Translations under genes and position numbers: made by a program
Notes under the pieces: model-generated
Database searches by the model: none
What the model was told of the DNA's origin: nothing
What the model saw: only the letters and a program-made list of their open reading frames with translations
DNA from: an uncultured Bacteroidales bacterium
Lineage (GTDB): Bacteria; Bacteroidota; Bacteroidia; Bacteroidales; Muribaculaceae
Length of the DNA: 64,000 nucleotides
Direction of reading: 5' to 3'
NCBI GenBank assembly: GCA_902776835.1
Contig: CACYRK010000022.1
Coordinates: 21,707-85,706, forward strand
Part shown: piece by piece, positions 1 through 8,617 of the stretch
Position numbering within the stretch: the first letter of the stretch is position 1
Layout of the letters: each line of letters begins with the position of its first letter

Positions 1-1
1 C

Positions 2-1360
2 AGGCTCATCAAGGAAGGAAAAGCCTATGTCGACGACCAGACCAGCGAGCAGATTGCCCAGCAGAAAGGCACGCCCACCACACCGGGCGTCGAAAGCCCC
101 TACCGCAATCGCTCGGTGGAGGAGAACCTCGACCTGTTTGAGCGAATGAACCGCGGCGAGTTTGACGAGGGCGCTCGTGTGCTGCGCGCAAAACTCGACA
201 TGGCAAGCAGCAACATGCACTTCCGCGACCCAATCATCTACCGCATCATCAAGTCGCCACACTGGCGCACCGGCGACAAGTGGAAAGTGTATCCCATGTA
301 CGACTTTGCACACGGCCAGAGCGACTACTTCGAGGGCGTGACCCACTCGATATGCACGCTGGAGTTTGTGCCTCACCGCCCTCTCTACGACCATTTCGTG
401 CGTGAACTCGCCGGCGAGAGTGCCAGCGAATACTGCCCCCGCCAGATTGAGTTTAACCGCCTCAACCTCACCTACACCCTGATGAGCAAGCGCAAACTGC
501 TCACCCTGGTCAAGGAAGGTCTGGTGGCCGGATGGGACGACCCGCGCATGCCGACGCTGTGCGGCCTTCGCCGCCGCGGCTACACCCCGCAGTCAATCAA
601 AAACTTCATCGAAGACATCGGCTACACCAAATATGAGGCGCTCAACGACATCAGCCTGCTCGAGCACAGCATCCGCGAGGACCTGAACCACAACGCCAAC
701 CGCGTGAGCGCAGTGCTCAACCCCGTGAAGGTGGTCATCACCAACTATCCCGAGGACAAGGAGGAGATGATGGAGATGGACAACAATCCCGAGCAGCCCG
801 AAACCGGAAAGCACCAAATGCCATTCTCGCGCGAACTCTACATCGAGCGCGACGACTTCATGGAGGAGCCGCCCAAGAAGTTCTTCCGCATGACTCCCGG
901 CAAGGAGGTGCGTCTCAAGGGCGCTTACATCGTCATGTGCACTGGATGCACCAAGGACGCCGACGGCAACATCACCGAGATTCAGTGCACCTACGACCCC
1001 GACACGCTGAGCGGCATGCCCGGCAGCAACCGCAAGGTGAAAGGCACGCTGCACTGGGTGAGCGCACGCCACTGCGCCAGCGCAGAGGTGCGCCTCTACG
1101 ACCGACTCTTCGCCGTGGAGAACCCCAGCGCCGAGAGCGAGAAGGACTTCCGCGAACTGCTTAACCCCGACTCGCTGCGTGTGCTCGACGACGTGAAGAT
1201 TGAGCCGTATCTGGCACAAGTGGCAAAGGTCGACGACAAGTTCCAGTTCCAACGCATCGGCTACTTCTGCGTCGACCCCGACAGCACACCCGACCACCTG
1301 GTGTTCAACCGCACCATCGGCCTCAAAGACAGTTGGGCAAAAGAGCAAAAGAAGGCATAA
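2..1360 (+). CDS. glnS: Glutaminyl-tRNA synthetase (3' part, gene cut by window edge)
   Basis: Class I aminoacyl-tRNA synthetase that charges tRNA-Gln in the cytosol. The frame is open from base 2 and the gene enters from the left, so only the C-terminal 452 residues are present and the HIGH-motif end is missing. The family stretch [13 protein letters not shown] and the KMSKS-type loop (MSKRK) are visible, followed by the anticodon-binding beta-barrel region with the late motif GTLHWVSA typical of GlnRS/GluRS-family C-terminal domains. The gene ends at TAA, about 24 bases before a strong hairpin terminator. GlnRS rather than GluRS is supported by the two-barrel C-terminal architecture and the length of the fragment. 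Confidence 0.96.
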   Translation, partial: RLIKEGKAYVDDQTSEQIAQQKGTPTTPGVESPYRNRSVEENLDLFERMNRGEFDEGARVLRAKLDMASSNMHFRDPIIYRIIKSPHWRTGDKWKVYPMYDFAHGQSDYFEGVTHSICTLEFVPHRPLYDHFVRELAGESASEYCPRQIEFNRLNLTYTLMSKRKLLTLVKEGLVAGWDDPRMPTLCGLRRRGYTPQSIKNFIEDIGYTKYEALNDISLLEHSIREDLNHNANRVSAVLNPVKVVITNYPEDKEEMMEMDNNPEQPETGKHQMPFSRELYIERDDFMEEPPKKFFRMTPGKEVRLKGAYIVMCTGCTKDADGNITEIQCTYDPDTLSGMPGSNRKVKGTLHWVSARHCASAEVRLYDRLFAVENPSAESEKDFRELLNPDSLRVLDDVKIEPYLAQVAKVDDKFQFQRIGYFCVDPDSTPDHLVFNRTIGLKDSWAKEQKKA

Positions 1361-1383
1361 CGCCCCACACCACCACACACAAC

Positions 1384-1433
1384 AATAGCATTAACAGGCT
1401 TTATCGATTTGATAGCCTGTTAATGCTATTTTT
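1384..1433 (+). terminator. Intrinsic terminator after glnS
   Basis: A perfect 17-bp inverted repeat (arms 1384-1400 and 1414-1430) with a 13-base loop, running into five T residues. The arms contain the AGCATTAA-type word that recurs in the intergenic arrays elsewhere in this window. Confidence 0.88.
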
Positions 1434-1457
1434 ATGAAATTATTTCTATCAAACCTC

Positions 1458-1488
1458 TTGCAAATGCCGAGAATTATTAGGAACTTTG
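1458..1488 (+). promoter_or_regulatory. Probable Bacteroidetes-type promoter for ftsZ
   Basis: TTG at 1458-1460, a 20-base spacer, then GAACTTTG at 1481-1488. This is one mismatch from the TAnnTTTG -7 consensus of the phylum. It would give a leader of roughly 105 bases before the ATG at 1601. Confidence 0.55.
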
Positions 1489-1600
1489 CAACATTGATGT
1501 GCATCTGGGATTTTTTTGCTGCTGGAGCGATACACCACAAAGTCCTAAAAATCAACAACGTGTACAACTTTTTTGTTTTTTCTCATTAATCAACAACACT

Positions 1601-2797
1601 ATGGACAAATACGCAGATATTTTCTCGACAATAATGGAAGACCCTGGCTTTCAGAGCAATGCCACTGAGCAACCCATAATCAAAGTGATAGGAGTGGGAG
1701 GTGGTGGCGTGAATGCCGTGAATCATATCTATGAGCAGCGGCTCAGCGACGTGAGTTATGCCGTGCTCAACACCGACCGCGCTTCGCTGCAAGCCTCGCC
1801 GGTTCCGGTGAAACTGTGCCTGGGCAATGGCCGTGGCGCCGGCGACAAGCCTACAGTGGCCAAAAAAGCGACGCAAGACAGTGAGCAGGCGATTGCCGAA
1901 CTGCTCAACGACGGCACGCGGATGGTGTTTATCACCGCCAGTATGGGTGGCGGCACAGGCACCGGAGCCGCGCCAGTCGTGGCAAAGGTGGCCAGCGAAG
2001 CCGGGCTTCTAACAGTGGGAGTGGTGACGATTCCTTTCGAGTTTGAAGGAAAAACGAAGATCAAAAAAGCCCTGAAAGGAGCCGCTGAAATGAGCCAATA
2101 TGTCGACTCGATGATTGTCATCAACAATCAAAAACTCATCGAGTTCTACCCCGAGCATCCCATGACGAGCAACTTCGCCCTCGCCGACGAGACTCTGGCA
2201 AAAGCCGTGACCAGCATCAGCGACCTGATCAACACGACGGGGTTTTGGAACATCGACTTCAACGATGTGGACACCACGTTGCGACAAACGGGCGTAGCGA
2301 TTATCAGCACCGGCACTGGAAGCGGTGACCGACGCGTGTCGATGGCTATCGAGGCGGCCCTTGAGTCGCCATTGCTGCGAAACCGCGACGTGTATGGCTC
2401 CACGCGACTGCTCATCGCCGTTCACACCAGTTCCAAAGACGAGTACACCTTGCAAGCCAGCGAGATAAAGGAAATCGAGAATTTCAAGAACAACTTCCGC
2501 AACGAGTTGGAGCAAATCACCGGTTGGTACTACGACGACTCGCTCAACGACGAGGTGCGATTCACCGTGCTGGCGGCAGGCTTCGGCATGACTTTCGACG
2601 AGCAGTTCGACACGCAAAAGTTCGAACACTTCATGGTGCTCTCAGGCGACCAAATCGAAGATGACAACGTCATCAACGTCCTTGAAAACACGCCCACCTA
2701 CACCCGCGTCACCAAGGCAATCAACAAGCGCCCCACCCCCGCCGCCGACACACCCACAGAAACCACCACTACCACCCCCACGACCATAACCTTCTAA
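1601..2797 (+). CDS. ftsZ: FtsZ-family cell division GTPase, divergent and standing alone
   Basis: Tubulin-like GTPase of 398 residues; FtsZ forms the division ring. Residues from about 22 hold the nucleotide-binding start KVIGVGGGGVNAVNHI, the tubulin signature GGGTGTGAAP follows near 110, and the catalytic T7 loop appears as NIDFNDVDT (NxDxxD kept). The start is the ATG giving MDKYADIF; an in-frame ATG 34 codons upstream would add a non-homologous leader. The C-terminal linker is short, Thr/Pro-rich, and ends at TTITF without the conserved C-terminal peptide that binds FtsA/ZipA. The gene is not next to murC, ftsQ or ftsA, where Bacteroidales ftsZ normally lies. It could be the only FtsZ, relocated, or a second paralogue; the window cannot decide. 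Confidence 0.93.
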   Translation: MDKYADIFSTIMEDPGFQSNATEQPIIKVIGVGGGGVNAVNHIYEQRLSDVSYAVLNTDRASLQASPVPVKLCLGNGRGAGDKPTVAKKATQDSEQAIAELLNDGTRMVFITASMGGGTGTGAAPVVAKVASEAGLLTVGVVTIPFEFEGKTKIKKALKGAAEMSQYVDSMIVINNQKLIEFYPEHPMTSNFALADETLAKAVTSISDLINTTGFWNIDFNDVDTTLRQTGVAIISTGTGSGDRRVSMAIEAALESPLLRNRDVYGSTRLLIAVHTSSKDEYTLQASEIKEIENFKNNFRNELEQITGWYYDDSLNDEVRFTVLAAGFGMTFDEQFDTQKFEHFMVLSGDQIEDDNVINVLENTPTYTRVTKAINKRPTPAADTPTETTTTTPTTITF

Positions 2798-2811
2798 CCA
2801 CTCCAAGCAAT

Positions 2812-2840
2812 AGCATTAATAGCATTAATAGCACTAATAG
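2812..2840. repeat. 9-bp-period tandem array (AGCATTAAT units)
   Basis: Three consecutive 9-base units (2812-2820, 2821-2829, 2830-2838; the third is AGCACTAAT) directly after ftsZ. Units of the same word occur in the opposite orientation at 3604-3648, on the other side of the next gene. Confidence 0.8.
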
Positions 2841-2874
2841 ATCCGGTTGTGGCTATTGGTGCTATTTTATTTTT
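2828..2874 (+). terminator. Hairpin terminator after ftsZ, possibly bidirectional
   Basis: Arms 2828-2840 and 2853-2865 pair over 13 bases with one G-T wobble, around a 12-base loop, followed by a T-rich run. The arms are built from the last unit of the 9-bp array, and the downstream side overlaps the 3' end of the convergent gene. Confidence 0.7.
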
Positions 2875-3598
2875 GGCGTAACTTGGCGATTTCTTGTTGC
2901 TGTTCTTGATAGGCTTTGAGGGCGCGTTGCTTGAGGTCGTCGTAGGCGGCTTTCCATTGCTCCGCGGCGGTTTCGGCAGTTGTGACGCGCTCACGCAACT
3001 GCGCCAATTCCTTCTCAAGCGCGTCTATGCGCTCGGCTTGGGACTGCCGGTGGCCAGTGCGGGCATTATGCATTCGCTCTTTTATACCTCCCTCGGTCGT
3101 GAACGACTGCTCAAGCCTCGTAAGATATGTGTTGAGCATGGCATCGACCTGAAAACACAGGGTGGTGCCCACATTTGCCATTTCTTCGCTTGTCCAACGC
3201 GTGAAGTAAGGCTCATAATCGCTGAGGGCATTATGCTGTTTCGTAAACTGTTGCATCGCCTGGAAGCGCTCGTCGGTGGTGCCCCATAACCTTTGGCTAC
3301 GAGACTTCAGGTAATCCTCGAAGTCCTGTCGGAGTTCAGCAATGCTTGCTCGAGCAACATTTAGCAGTTTTAGTTCCATCTCGGTCGAAGTTTTGCCATC
3401 TTCGAGACCCTCGACGATGTTTTGCTTACCTGACCGTGCAGCCTGCACCATTTGGTCCACAGTGCGGTCGCCATGTGGGGGCAGGAAGCGCTCACAGAAC
3501 TTGTAAGTGAGTTGGTAAAGCACTTCCGACTTTTGGTAAAACCACAGGTCTTTCCATTGTGGCACATGCCGCAGGATGCCATTCTTTTTGTTGCCCAT
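2867..3598 (-). CDS. Four-helix-bundle suffix-domain protein
   Basis: Protein of 243 residues in the family of four-helix bundle proteins related to the 23S rRNA intervening-sequence (S23/Avd-like) proteins, in the longer form with a suffix domain. The N-terminal part (about 15-190) has the typical helical pattern with LTYKFCERFLP and RSGKQNIVEG. The C-terminus from about residue 193 is a charged coiled coil (heptad-like LEKELAQLRERV and onward). There is no signal peptide or membrane segment. The role of the family is unknown; related folds bind nucleic acid or form scaffolds. It is convergent with ftsZ and bracketed by inverted 9-bp-period arrays. Confidence 0.8.
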   Translation of the reverse strand: MGNKKNGILRHVPQWKDLWFYQKSEVLYQLTYKFCERFLPPHGDRTVDQMVQAARSGKQNIVEGLEDGKTSTEMELKLLNVARASIAELRQDFEDYLKSRSQRLWGTTDERFQAMQQFTKQHNALSDYEPYFTRWTSEEMANVGTTLCFQVDAMLNTYLTRLEQSFTTEGGIKERMHNARTGHRQSQAERIDALEKELAQLRERVTTAETAAEQWKAAYDDLKQRALKAYQEQQQEIAKLRQK

Positions 3599-3603
3599 AA
3601 GGT

Positions 3604-3648
3604 ATCAATGCTATTAATGCTATCAATGCTATTATTGCTATAAGTGCT
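3604..3648. repeat. 9-bp-period tandem array (ATNAATGCT units)
   Basis: Five consecutive 9-base units (3604, 3613, 3622, 3631, 3640), the first four within two bases of ATTAATGCT and the last more diverged. This is the reverse complement of the units at 2812-2838, so the two arrays face each other across the four-helix-bundle gene. Confidence 0.8.
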
Positions 3649-3659
3649 ATGCCAATAAT

Positions 3660-3753
3660 GGTTACTTGGGGGTGACGGGGCGGATGGAGAGGCCGAGGTT
3701 GCGGAGGATGGGCGACATGGTGGGCCGGGCCGAGGTGGCACTCATGGTGGCGC
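3660..3753 (-). pseudogene. Copy of the last 29 codons of the FISUMP-like lipoprotein gene
   Basis: 94 bases matching 7888-7981 with only 3 differences (3719, 3722 and 3733). It contains the stop codon and the C-terminal codons of the lipoprotein gene (reading ...NLGLSIRPVTPK), after which the similarity stops abruptly at 3753/3754. Nothing upstream restores the reading frame to a gene, so this is a 3' remnant or a duplicated target sequence. With the intact copy it forms a direct repeat that brackets the McrBC operon. Confidence 0.9.
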
Positions 3754-3809
3754 CTCCTCGATGATGAAGGAAATCAGCCAAATATACTCCTTAAACAATT
3801 CAGGTATCC

Positions 3810-5129
3810 TCATGACAATGCATTTAACGAGTTAACGAATGTACGCTCCAACTCCTTCATGTGTTCGCAAAAGGCGGCATACGATGATGCCACTTTGCTT
3901 ATTTCGATGCCAAATATCGAAAGAGTTGATGTGCTATCTTTTAGACGAGATGTTGGGATTTTATTTTGCTTCTGTTCTAAAGGTGCAACGAATCCACCTT
4001 TTCGAACACGAAGTGAGTTCATGTATGTGATTACTTGGTGAATATCATTACTATCCACCTTTGAAACCTTATCATATCCGCCCAATCGTTTGTATTTTGC
4101 GTCAAGAACCATGTCTTCTTTATAAAAGTCTGGGTAACGAATACCACTGTGGTCATCGAACAGGTAAATGCCACCTTTATGAAGTTTATTCTGTGGATGA
4201 ATGAACCCTAAATTGCAAAGGATGGAATTAACGTATTCTTCCCAAAGCCAAGCACCGTCAAAAAGGATACCGCATATTTCATCGTCGGACTCACCATACT
4301 TGACTTCTTCCATTCTGAGGATTTGAAGACACAAAGTCTGCAAAGGGCGATAAGCGGTATAAAAAGGATGAGTTTTCGCTCGCAGGTTACTGCTAATAAC
4401 ACATCTTTGCTCACTCTTATTGTACATCGGCGTATGCTCGACGATGGTTTTGACATTCTCAACAGTCTCTCGGTCGATGTTCAGAACAGCCTGGCCATAC
4501 TTCTTGGTTTTCATGAACTCTATCGTGTGGCGAATAAGTTCAGTCATATTGTTGTCGCGGCTATATTCACGTGTTGAGTAAGCAATCTTCCCGGCAAATG
4601 GCACATTCTTCGCTATGTGTCGGCCTAAATCTATGGTACCTTTCAGGTTTGCGTCGTTATGCCTATAGTTTTGGTATTCCCTATATACCCCTTGGCGTAA
4701 TGCCGTTTTTAGGAAATATGGAAACATGAACATGATGAAGTCAAACACATCTTCTTGTTCATTGTTATGATTGAGGTCAAAGAGGTTGAACGAAAGGACT
4801 TTTTGAAGCATATAGTGAAGCATGTAATCATCGCGCCCCACATCAAATCTTGATTTGATTTTTATTTGTAGATTACCCACACCGATAAACCCCATCACAT
4901 TATCAGTGCAGATTTGAACTTGATCAGGGTTTTTAGTGTTTAAGATTCTTATGACAGAGGCATCGCCGATTCTGTCGTCAGACGATTCTATGCTAAACGG
5001 GAATATAAGCAGATTCTCATTATCCCTGCAAAGTTCAGCAATCGTTTTGTCGGCGATTGGAAATAGAGGCGAGACATCCTTTCGGTGGAATGTCCTTTCG
5101 GTGCTGTTATCTGTCAGATTAATCCTCAT
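3810..5129 (-). CDS. mcrC: McrC-family nuclease subunit of a McrBC type IV restriction system
   Basis: 439 residues. McrC supplies the nuclease that cleaves DNA carrying modified cytosines when driven by the McrB GTPase. The PD-(D/E)XK nuclease site is visible around residues 320-335: GIRYPDF, then LDAKYKRL. The N-terminal half has the beta-rich McrC fold (FIGVGNLQIKIKSRF). The start is the ATG at 5129; a TTG three bases upstream is unlikely. It overlaps the 3' end of mcrB by 11 bases, so translation is probably coupled. The gene is much AT-richer than the flanking chromosome, which fits recent acquisition. Confidence 0.93.
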   Translation of the reverse strand: MRINLTDNSTERTFHRKDVSPLFPIADKTIAELCRDNENLLIFPFSIESSDDRIGDASVIRILNTKNPDQVQICTDNVMGFIGVGNLQIKIKSRFDVGRDDYMLHYMLQKVLSFNLFDLNHNNEQEDVFDFIMFMFPYFLKTALRQGVYREYQNYRHNDANLKGTIDLGRHIAKNVPFAGKIAYSTREYSRDNNMTELIRHTIEFMKTKKYGQAVLNIDRETVENVKTIVEHTPMYNKSEQRCVISSNLRAKTHPFYTAYRPLQTLCLQILRMEEVKYGESDDEICGILFDGAWLWEEYVNSILCNLGFIHPQNKLHKGGIYLFDDHSGIRYPDFYKEDMVLDAKYKRLGGYDKVSKVDSNDIHQVITYMNSLRVRKGGFVAPLEQKQNKIPTSRLKDSTSTLSIFGIEISKVASSYAAFCEHMKELERTFVNSLNALS

Positions 5130-7812
5130 CAATCAACTCTTGCTGGCCTGCCGATGCGTTGCTTTTGCTGTCAAAGAATGTATTGCTGAACTTCTCGAGT
5201 ATTTCCGCAGATTTTCTAAATCCACGCAGGTACTCTTTCAGCAATGGTTCGATATTCATTTTCCATAGCATTTTGAAATCGCCACCATTCTCTCCAAGTT
5301 TCAAGAAATAGGATGGGCCAATCATATATGCCGCGCCTAATCCATCAGTATCGGAGATAGCATCGTTCAAGCGATGCATGGTTTCTTTGGCCTCGTCGAC
5401 GCAAGACAAAGTGTCAAGCATTGATTCTGTATCGTCTGGTGTGACTTCTTGCCACGTGAAACGTCGGCGCATAGCAAAGTCCATACTCTCCACCGAGCGG
5501 TCAATGTCATTCATTGTGGCGAGGATGTAGACATTTTCAGGCACATAAAATCCATTGGCGAACACATCTGTTTCGGGAATGAGATTTTGATATTGAGTCT
5601 GCACAAGATAGTCTTTTTTACCTCGATAACCTGGGTCAATGGCATAGAACAGTTCGCCAAAGATTTTCGATGCTTCACCACGATTTATTTCATCAATGAT
5701 GAAAACGAAAGGTTTCTCGTCAATCTTATTGGCTTCCACTACCGGTGCTTTGCGTTTCATCGCTCTTACCTCTTTCGTTATAACGTAGGCGTAAGAATCG
5801 GCTTGTGTACCGAACTTGCGATGGAAATAGTTGCGTATGTCTTTGACAATATTCAACGGCACTTCGTTGGTTAGCAGTTCAAGAATCTCATCGGCATTGA
5901 CTACAACATGTGTGGTTTTTTCGTTCTTGTTTTCTACCACAATGTTATGACCTTTAATCTCATAAATTTTGAACTCATTTCCATTAACCAACGTAAATTG
6001 TTCACCGCTATCGACAGCATCTTCCACAAACTGTTCCAATTGGTCTTGCCATGACATCTCTTTAGACAGGCTCTCGACACTTTTTGCCGAATCAATCAAG
6101 TTTTTGATAGCATCACGGCAAAACTCTTTGAAAACACCATCTCTGCGCTCAAATCCCATTTGTCCGTCGTCTTTCTCAATTGGACGAAGACCTTCAACGA
6201 AATCGGTATAATCGTATGAAGGATGGAACTGTACAAATTTCGTCACAGCACCCATTTCCTCGGCAATTTTTTGAGCCATAAAAGTTTTGCCGGTGCCCGG
6301 CGCACCAGTAAGAACAAGGTTGTGGGCCTCTTGGAGAAGTTCGATGTACTTTTGGTATTTCATTTGTTGTCTATTATCCTGTTCCAATAATTCATTTACA
6401 TAATCAATGATTTCTTTAACTTTACTGTCTGCCCGATGGATAGTTTTGCGATAGTAACCATAAACCGCACCATCAAAATCTTTCACATCGGTGTTAATGT
6501 AATCAACCGAGCAATGACATTTCTTTTTACCCTCAGGCTCATTAGAGACTGTAATGTCGCTTGTCACAATACCCACAGCCTTGACGCGAAGAAATGGCTG
6601 GTCGTGATTAGGGCCTTTAGTCGATGATGATTTCAAAATAATGATGTCGCCAACTGAAATAGTCTTGGTTTCAGCAAGAAGTTTTTGGTCAATGGGCTTA
6701 TTGTCGTCATAACCGCAGTCCCAAACACCGTCTTTAATAAACCTATCGAATTGCGAGTTTTCTCGGCCATAAGAATAACCAGCAAGCCAGTAATACTTGG
6801 TCTTGCTTTTCAATTCTGCATTGATGTTGCTTCGCATACACCAGAACAAAGTTTGAACAGCAAGGTTTAGGGGCTTGTTCTTGAAGGTGCTAATTGACGG
6901 CAACATGATTTCTTGAATTTCTTCACCGAAATCAGCCGTAAATCTATTGATTATCCCTATGAAATGACTGAACTTCTTGCCAACCTTTTTGCTTTCAAAA
7001 CCGAAATATCGACATATTAGTTGATATATCTCATCTTTGTACACTGTGTATTTCTCAGGATACTTGCACATGAGAATGGCAGCAGCAGTACGTTCATCAT
7101 TAGCACAAATCTTCCAGTCTTTCCGACAAAGCGCTCGCATCTCTGTCTTGAAGTTGGCAATGCGCTCGTCGAGGGGTTTTGTCTCGTCGAGTAAGTGTTC
7201 TCCTATGGTGGTCAACTCTTTGGAGTTAGTTTCCCAAAGAGATTTCAGCACACCATCAACACGTGCGTTATCAACGATATTCTCGCCTCTAAGTTCCTTG
7301 ATTATATCTAATACACCTTTGCCCTCTGTCCTGTCAAGCAAAGCCCATTTGTATTCCTCATCATATCCGTTGAATGCTTCTTCTGAAATTCGGTAGTGGT
7401 CTATCAAGTCATTCATCAGATAATTTCGCAAGGCTTCGACCAGTTCGTCACGCAGTTGCCAGTTGAACCCTTGCTTACTGTTCCAACCTTTCTTCATTGG
7501 TATACACCAATATGTTACATTGCCGTCGGTGCCAATGATTTGAAATCTATCCAGCGTCTTCTGAACCCATTGGGCGAAGCTGGTCACTTTAGCATTGTAA
7601 TGCTGCGGCGAGTTGCCATATTTTTGTGCAACGGAACTGCATGTTCCAGCGTGCCCTGGTTCACGCAGAAAGCACAACAGTGAATCGATATACTGTTGAG
7701 CTTTGGGATGTTTGAGAAGTTCTAACCATTCTTTAGTTGAAATCCCTAAGTCGCCACAACCATATTCTCCTTTATTGGTAACTGTTTGATATATTATTTC
7801 TAATTCTGCCAT
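5119..7812 (-). CDS. mcrB: McrB-family AAA+ GTPase subunit with a long N-terminal recognition region
   Basis: 897 residues. The C-terminal AAA+ domain has Walker A GAPGTGKT (about 500-508), Walker B with FIIDEINR (about 700) and the McrB signature ATMNDIDRS (about 765), followed by an arginine-rich sensor segment MRRRFTW. The N-terminal 480 residues are long for McrB and carry no clear EcoKMcrB DNA-binding domain. A segment at about 380-460 (SVGDIIILKSSS, then FLRVKAVGIV) resembles EVE/PUA-like modified-base readers; that is my inference. Start: the ATG at 7812 is preferred to the in-frame TTG at 7830. mcrB and mcrC form one operon, AT-rich, with no integrase beside them. Confidence 0.93.
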   Translation of the reverse strand: MAELEIIYQTVTNKGEYGCGDLGISTKEWLELLKHPKAQQYIDSLLCFLREPGHAGTCSSVAQKYGNSPQHYNAKVTSFAQWVQKTLDRFQIIGTDGNVTYWCIPMKKGWNSKQGFNWQLRDELVEALRNYLMNDLIDHYRISEEAFNGYDEEYKWALLDRTEGKGVLDIIKELRGENIVDNARVDGVLKSLWETNSKELTTIGEHLLDETKPLDERIANFKTEMRALCRKDWKICANDERTAAAILMCKYPEKYTVYKDEIYQLICRYFGFESKKVGKKFSHFIGIINRFTADFGEEIQEIMLPSISTFKNKPLNLAVQTLFWCMRSNINAELKSKTKYYWLAGYSYGRENSQFDRFIKDGVWDCGYDDNKPIDQKLLAETKTISVGDIIILKSSSTKGPNHDQPFLRVKAVGIVTSDITVSNEPEGKKKCHCSVDYINTDVKDFDGAVYGYYRKTIHRADSKVKEIIDYVNELLEQDNRQQMKYQKYIELLQEAHNLVLTGAPGTGKTFMAQKIAEEMGAVTKFVQFHPSYDYTDFVEGLRPIEKDDGQMGFERRDGVFKEFCRDAIKNLIDSAKSVESLSKEMSWQDQLEQFVEDAVDSGEQFTLVNGNEFKIYEIKGHNIVVENKNEKTTHVVVNADEILELLTNEVPLNIVKDIRNYFHRKFGTQADSYAYVITKEVRAMKRKAPVVEANKIDEKPFVFIIDEINRGEASKIFGELFYAIDPGYRGKKDYLVQTQYQNLIPETDVFANGFYVPENVYILATMNDIDRSVESMDFAMRRRFTWQEVTPDDTESMLDTLSCVDEAKETMHRLNDAISDTDGLGAAYMIGPSYFLKLGENGGDFKMLWKMNIEPLLKEYLRGFRKSAEILEKFSNTFFDSKSNASAGQQELIDED

Positions 7813-7887
7813 ATTTTTCGAGAATGACAAGTTTGTGTTATCTATATATTTACGTAACGAAGGGACTATAAATCTTAAAAACCGGCT

Positions 7888-7981
7888 GGTTACTTGGGGG
7901 TGACGGGGCGGATGGAGAGGCCGAGGTTGCGGAGGATGGGCGACATAGTAGGCCGGGCCGTGGTGGCACTCATGGTGGCGC
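7888..7981. repeat. Direct repeat, intact-gene copy of the 94-bp McrBC flank
   Basis: 91 of 94 bases match 3660-3753 in the same orientation. This copy is the 3' end, including the stop codon, of the intact lipoprotein gene. Confidence 0.93.
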
Positions 7982-8600
7982 TCCAGGCGGCGCAGGCGAC
8001 GTTGCTGTCGTAGCCGTAGGTCGACTGTGAAGCCTTGGGCAGCAGGTCGGCGGTCCAGTAATAGCCGTAGGCGCCTCGTGACTCGGCCGAGACGGTCTCG
8101 CGGATGCCCGCCAGGGGCAGCAAGATGCTGTTGCCGTTAGGCCCGGTGGCGCGCAGGCAGACTACGCCGCCCGGGGTGGTCTCGGGGGTGAAGGTGCATT
8201 TGTCGATGAGTTCCTGCATCTCGGCGCGCGTGGGCACACGCCAGTCGGCGCCCCAGGTATACGCTGCGATGTCGTAGTCGGTGCCAGAGATGTTGGCCAG
8301 GGGCGACATGCCGCCGAAGTACGGGCTGTGCCAGTCGCACTTCACGATGTTTCCCGACTGATAAGCGATGGTGATTCGCTCGTCTAAGGTCTGGTGGTTT
8401 CCGGCCGAGTCGGCCCAGCCATACAGCGCGCCATAGGCCTCGGGCGACGAGGCGCCGATGTTCATCGGTGCCCATTTCACGCTAAGTCCCAGATCCACCG
8501 GTTCGCGGTGGGTGCGCACGGGGTCAGGTTCATCACTGCCGCAACTTGCGACACACAGGGCGACAATCAGCCCCGAAAAGAGGTAAAATAACTTTTTCAT
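7890..8600 (-). CDS. FISUMP-like secreted lipoprotein
   Basis: 236 residues. The N-terminus is a lipoprotein signal with the lipobox VASC (Cys near residue 20), followed by an acidic GSDEPDP linker that suits surface export in Bacteroidetes. The body shows the pattern VDLGLSVKWAPMNIGA, YGALYGWADS, WRVPTRAEMQELIDKC, then LPLAGIRE and YYWTADLLP. This is the layout of the 'Fibrobacter succinogenes major paralogous' domain and related C-type-lectin-like proteins of Bacteroidales. The function is unknown and a binding role is likely. It starts 17 bases after the stop of the DUF1460 gene, so the two are probably co-transcribed. Its 3' end is duplicated beyond the McrBC operon. Confidence 0.8.
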   Translation of the reverse strand: MKKLFYLFSGLIVALCVASCGSDEPDPVRTHREPVDLGLSVKWAPMNIGASSPEAYGALYGWADSAGNHQTLDERITIAYQSGNIVKCDWHSPYFGGMSPLANISGTDYDIAAYTWGADWRVPTRAEMQELIDKCTFTPETTPGGVVCLRATGPNGNSILLPLAGIRETVSAESRGAYGYYWTADLLPKASQSTYGYDSNVACAAWSATMSATTARPTMSPILRNLGLSIRPVTPK

Positions 8601-8617
8601 ATCTATTGAAACAATAA

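Noticed and set aside
1499..1600. 34-residue N-terminal extension of FtsZ
   Set aside because: The extension lies in the predicted transcript leader and is not FtsZ-like; the ATG at 1601 gives a normal N-terminus.
3660..7981. McrBC block as an integrative element with its own recombinase
   Set aside because: Only mcrB and mcrC are encoded between the repeats, and no integrase, transposase or tRNA target is visible.
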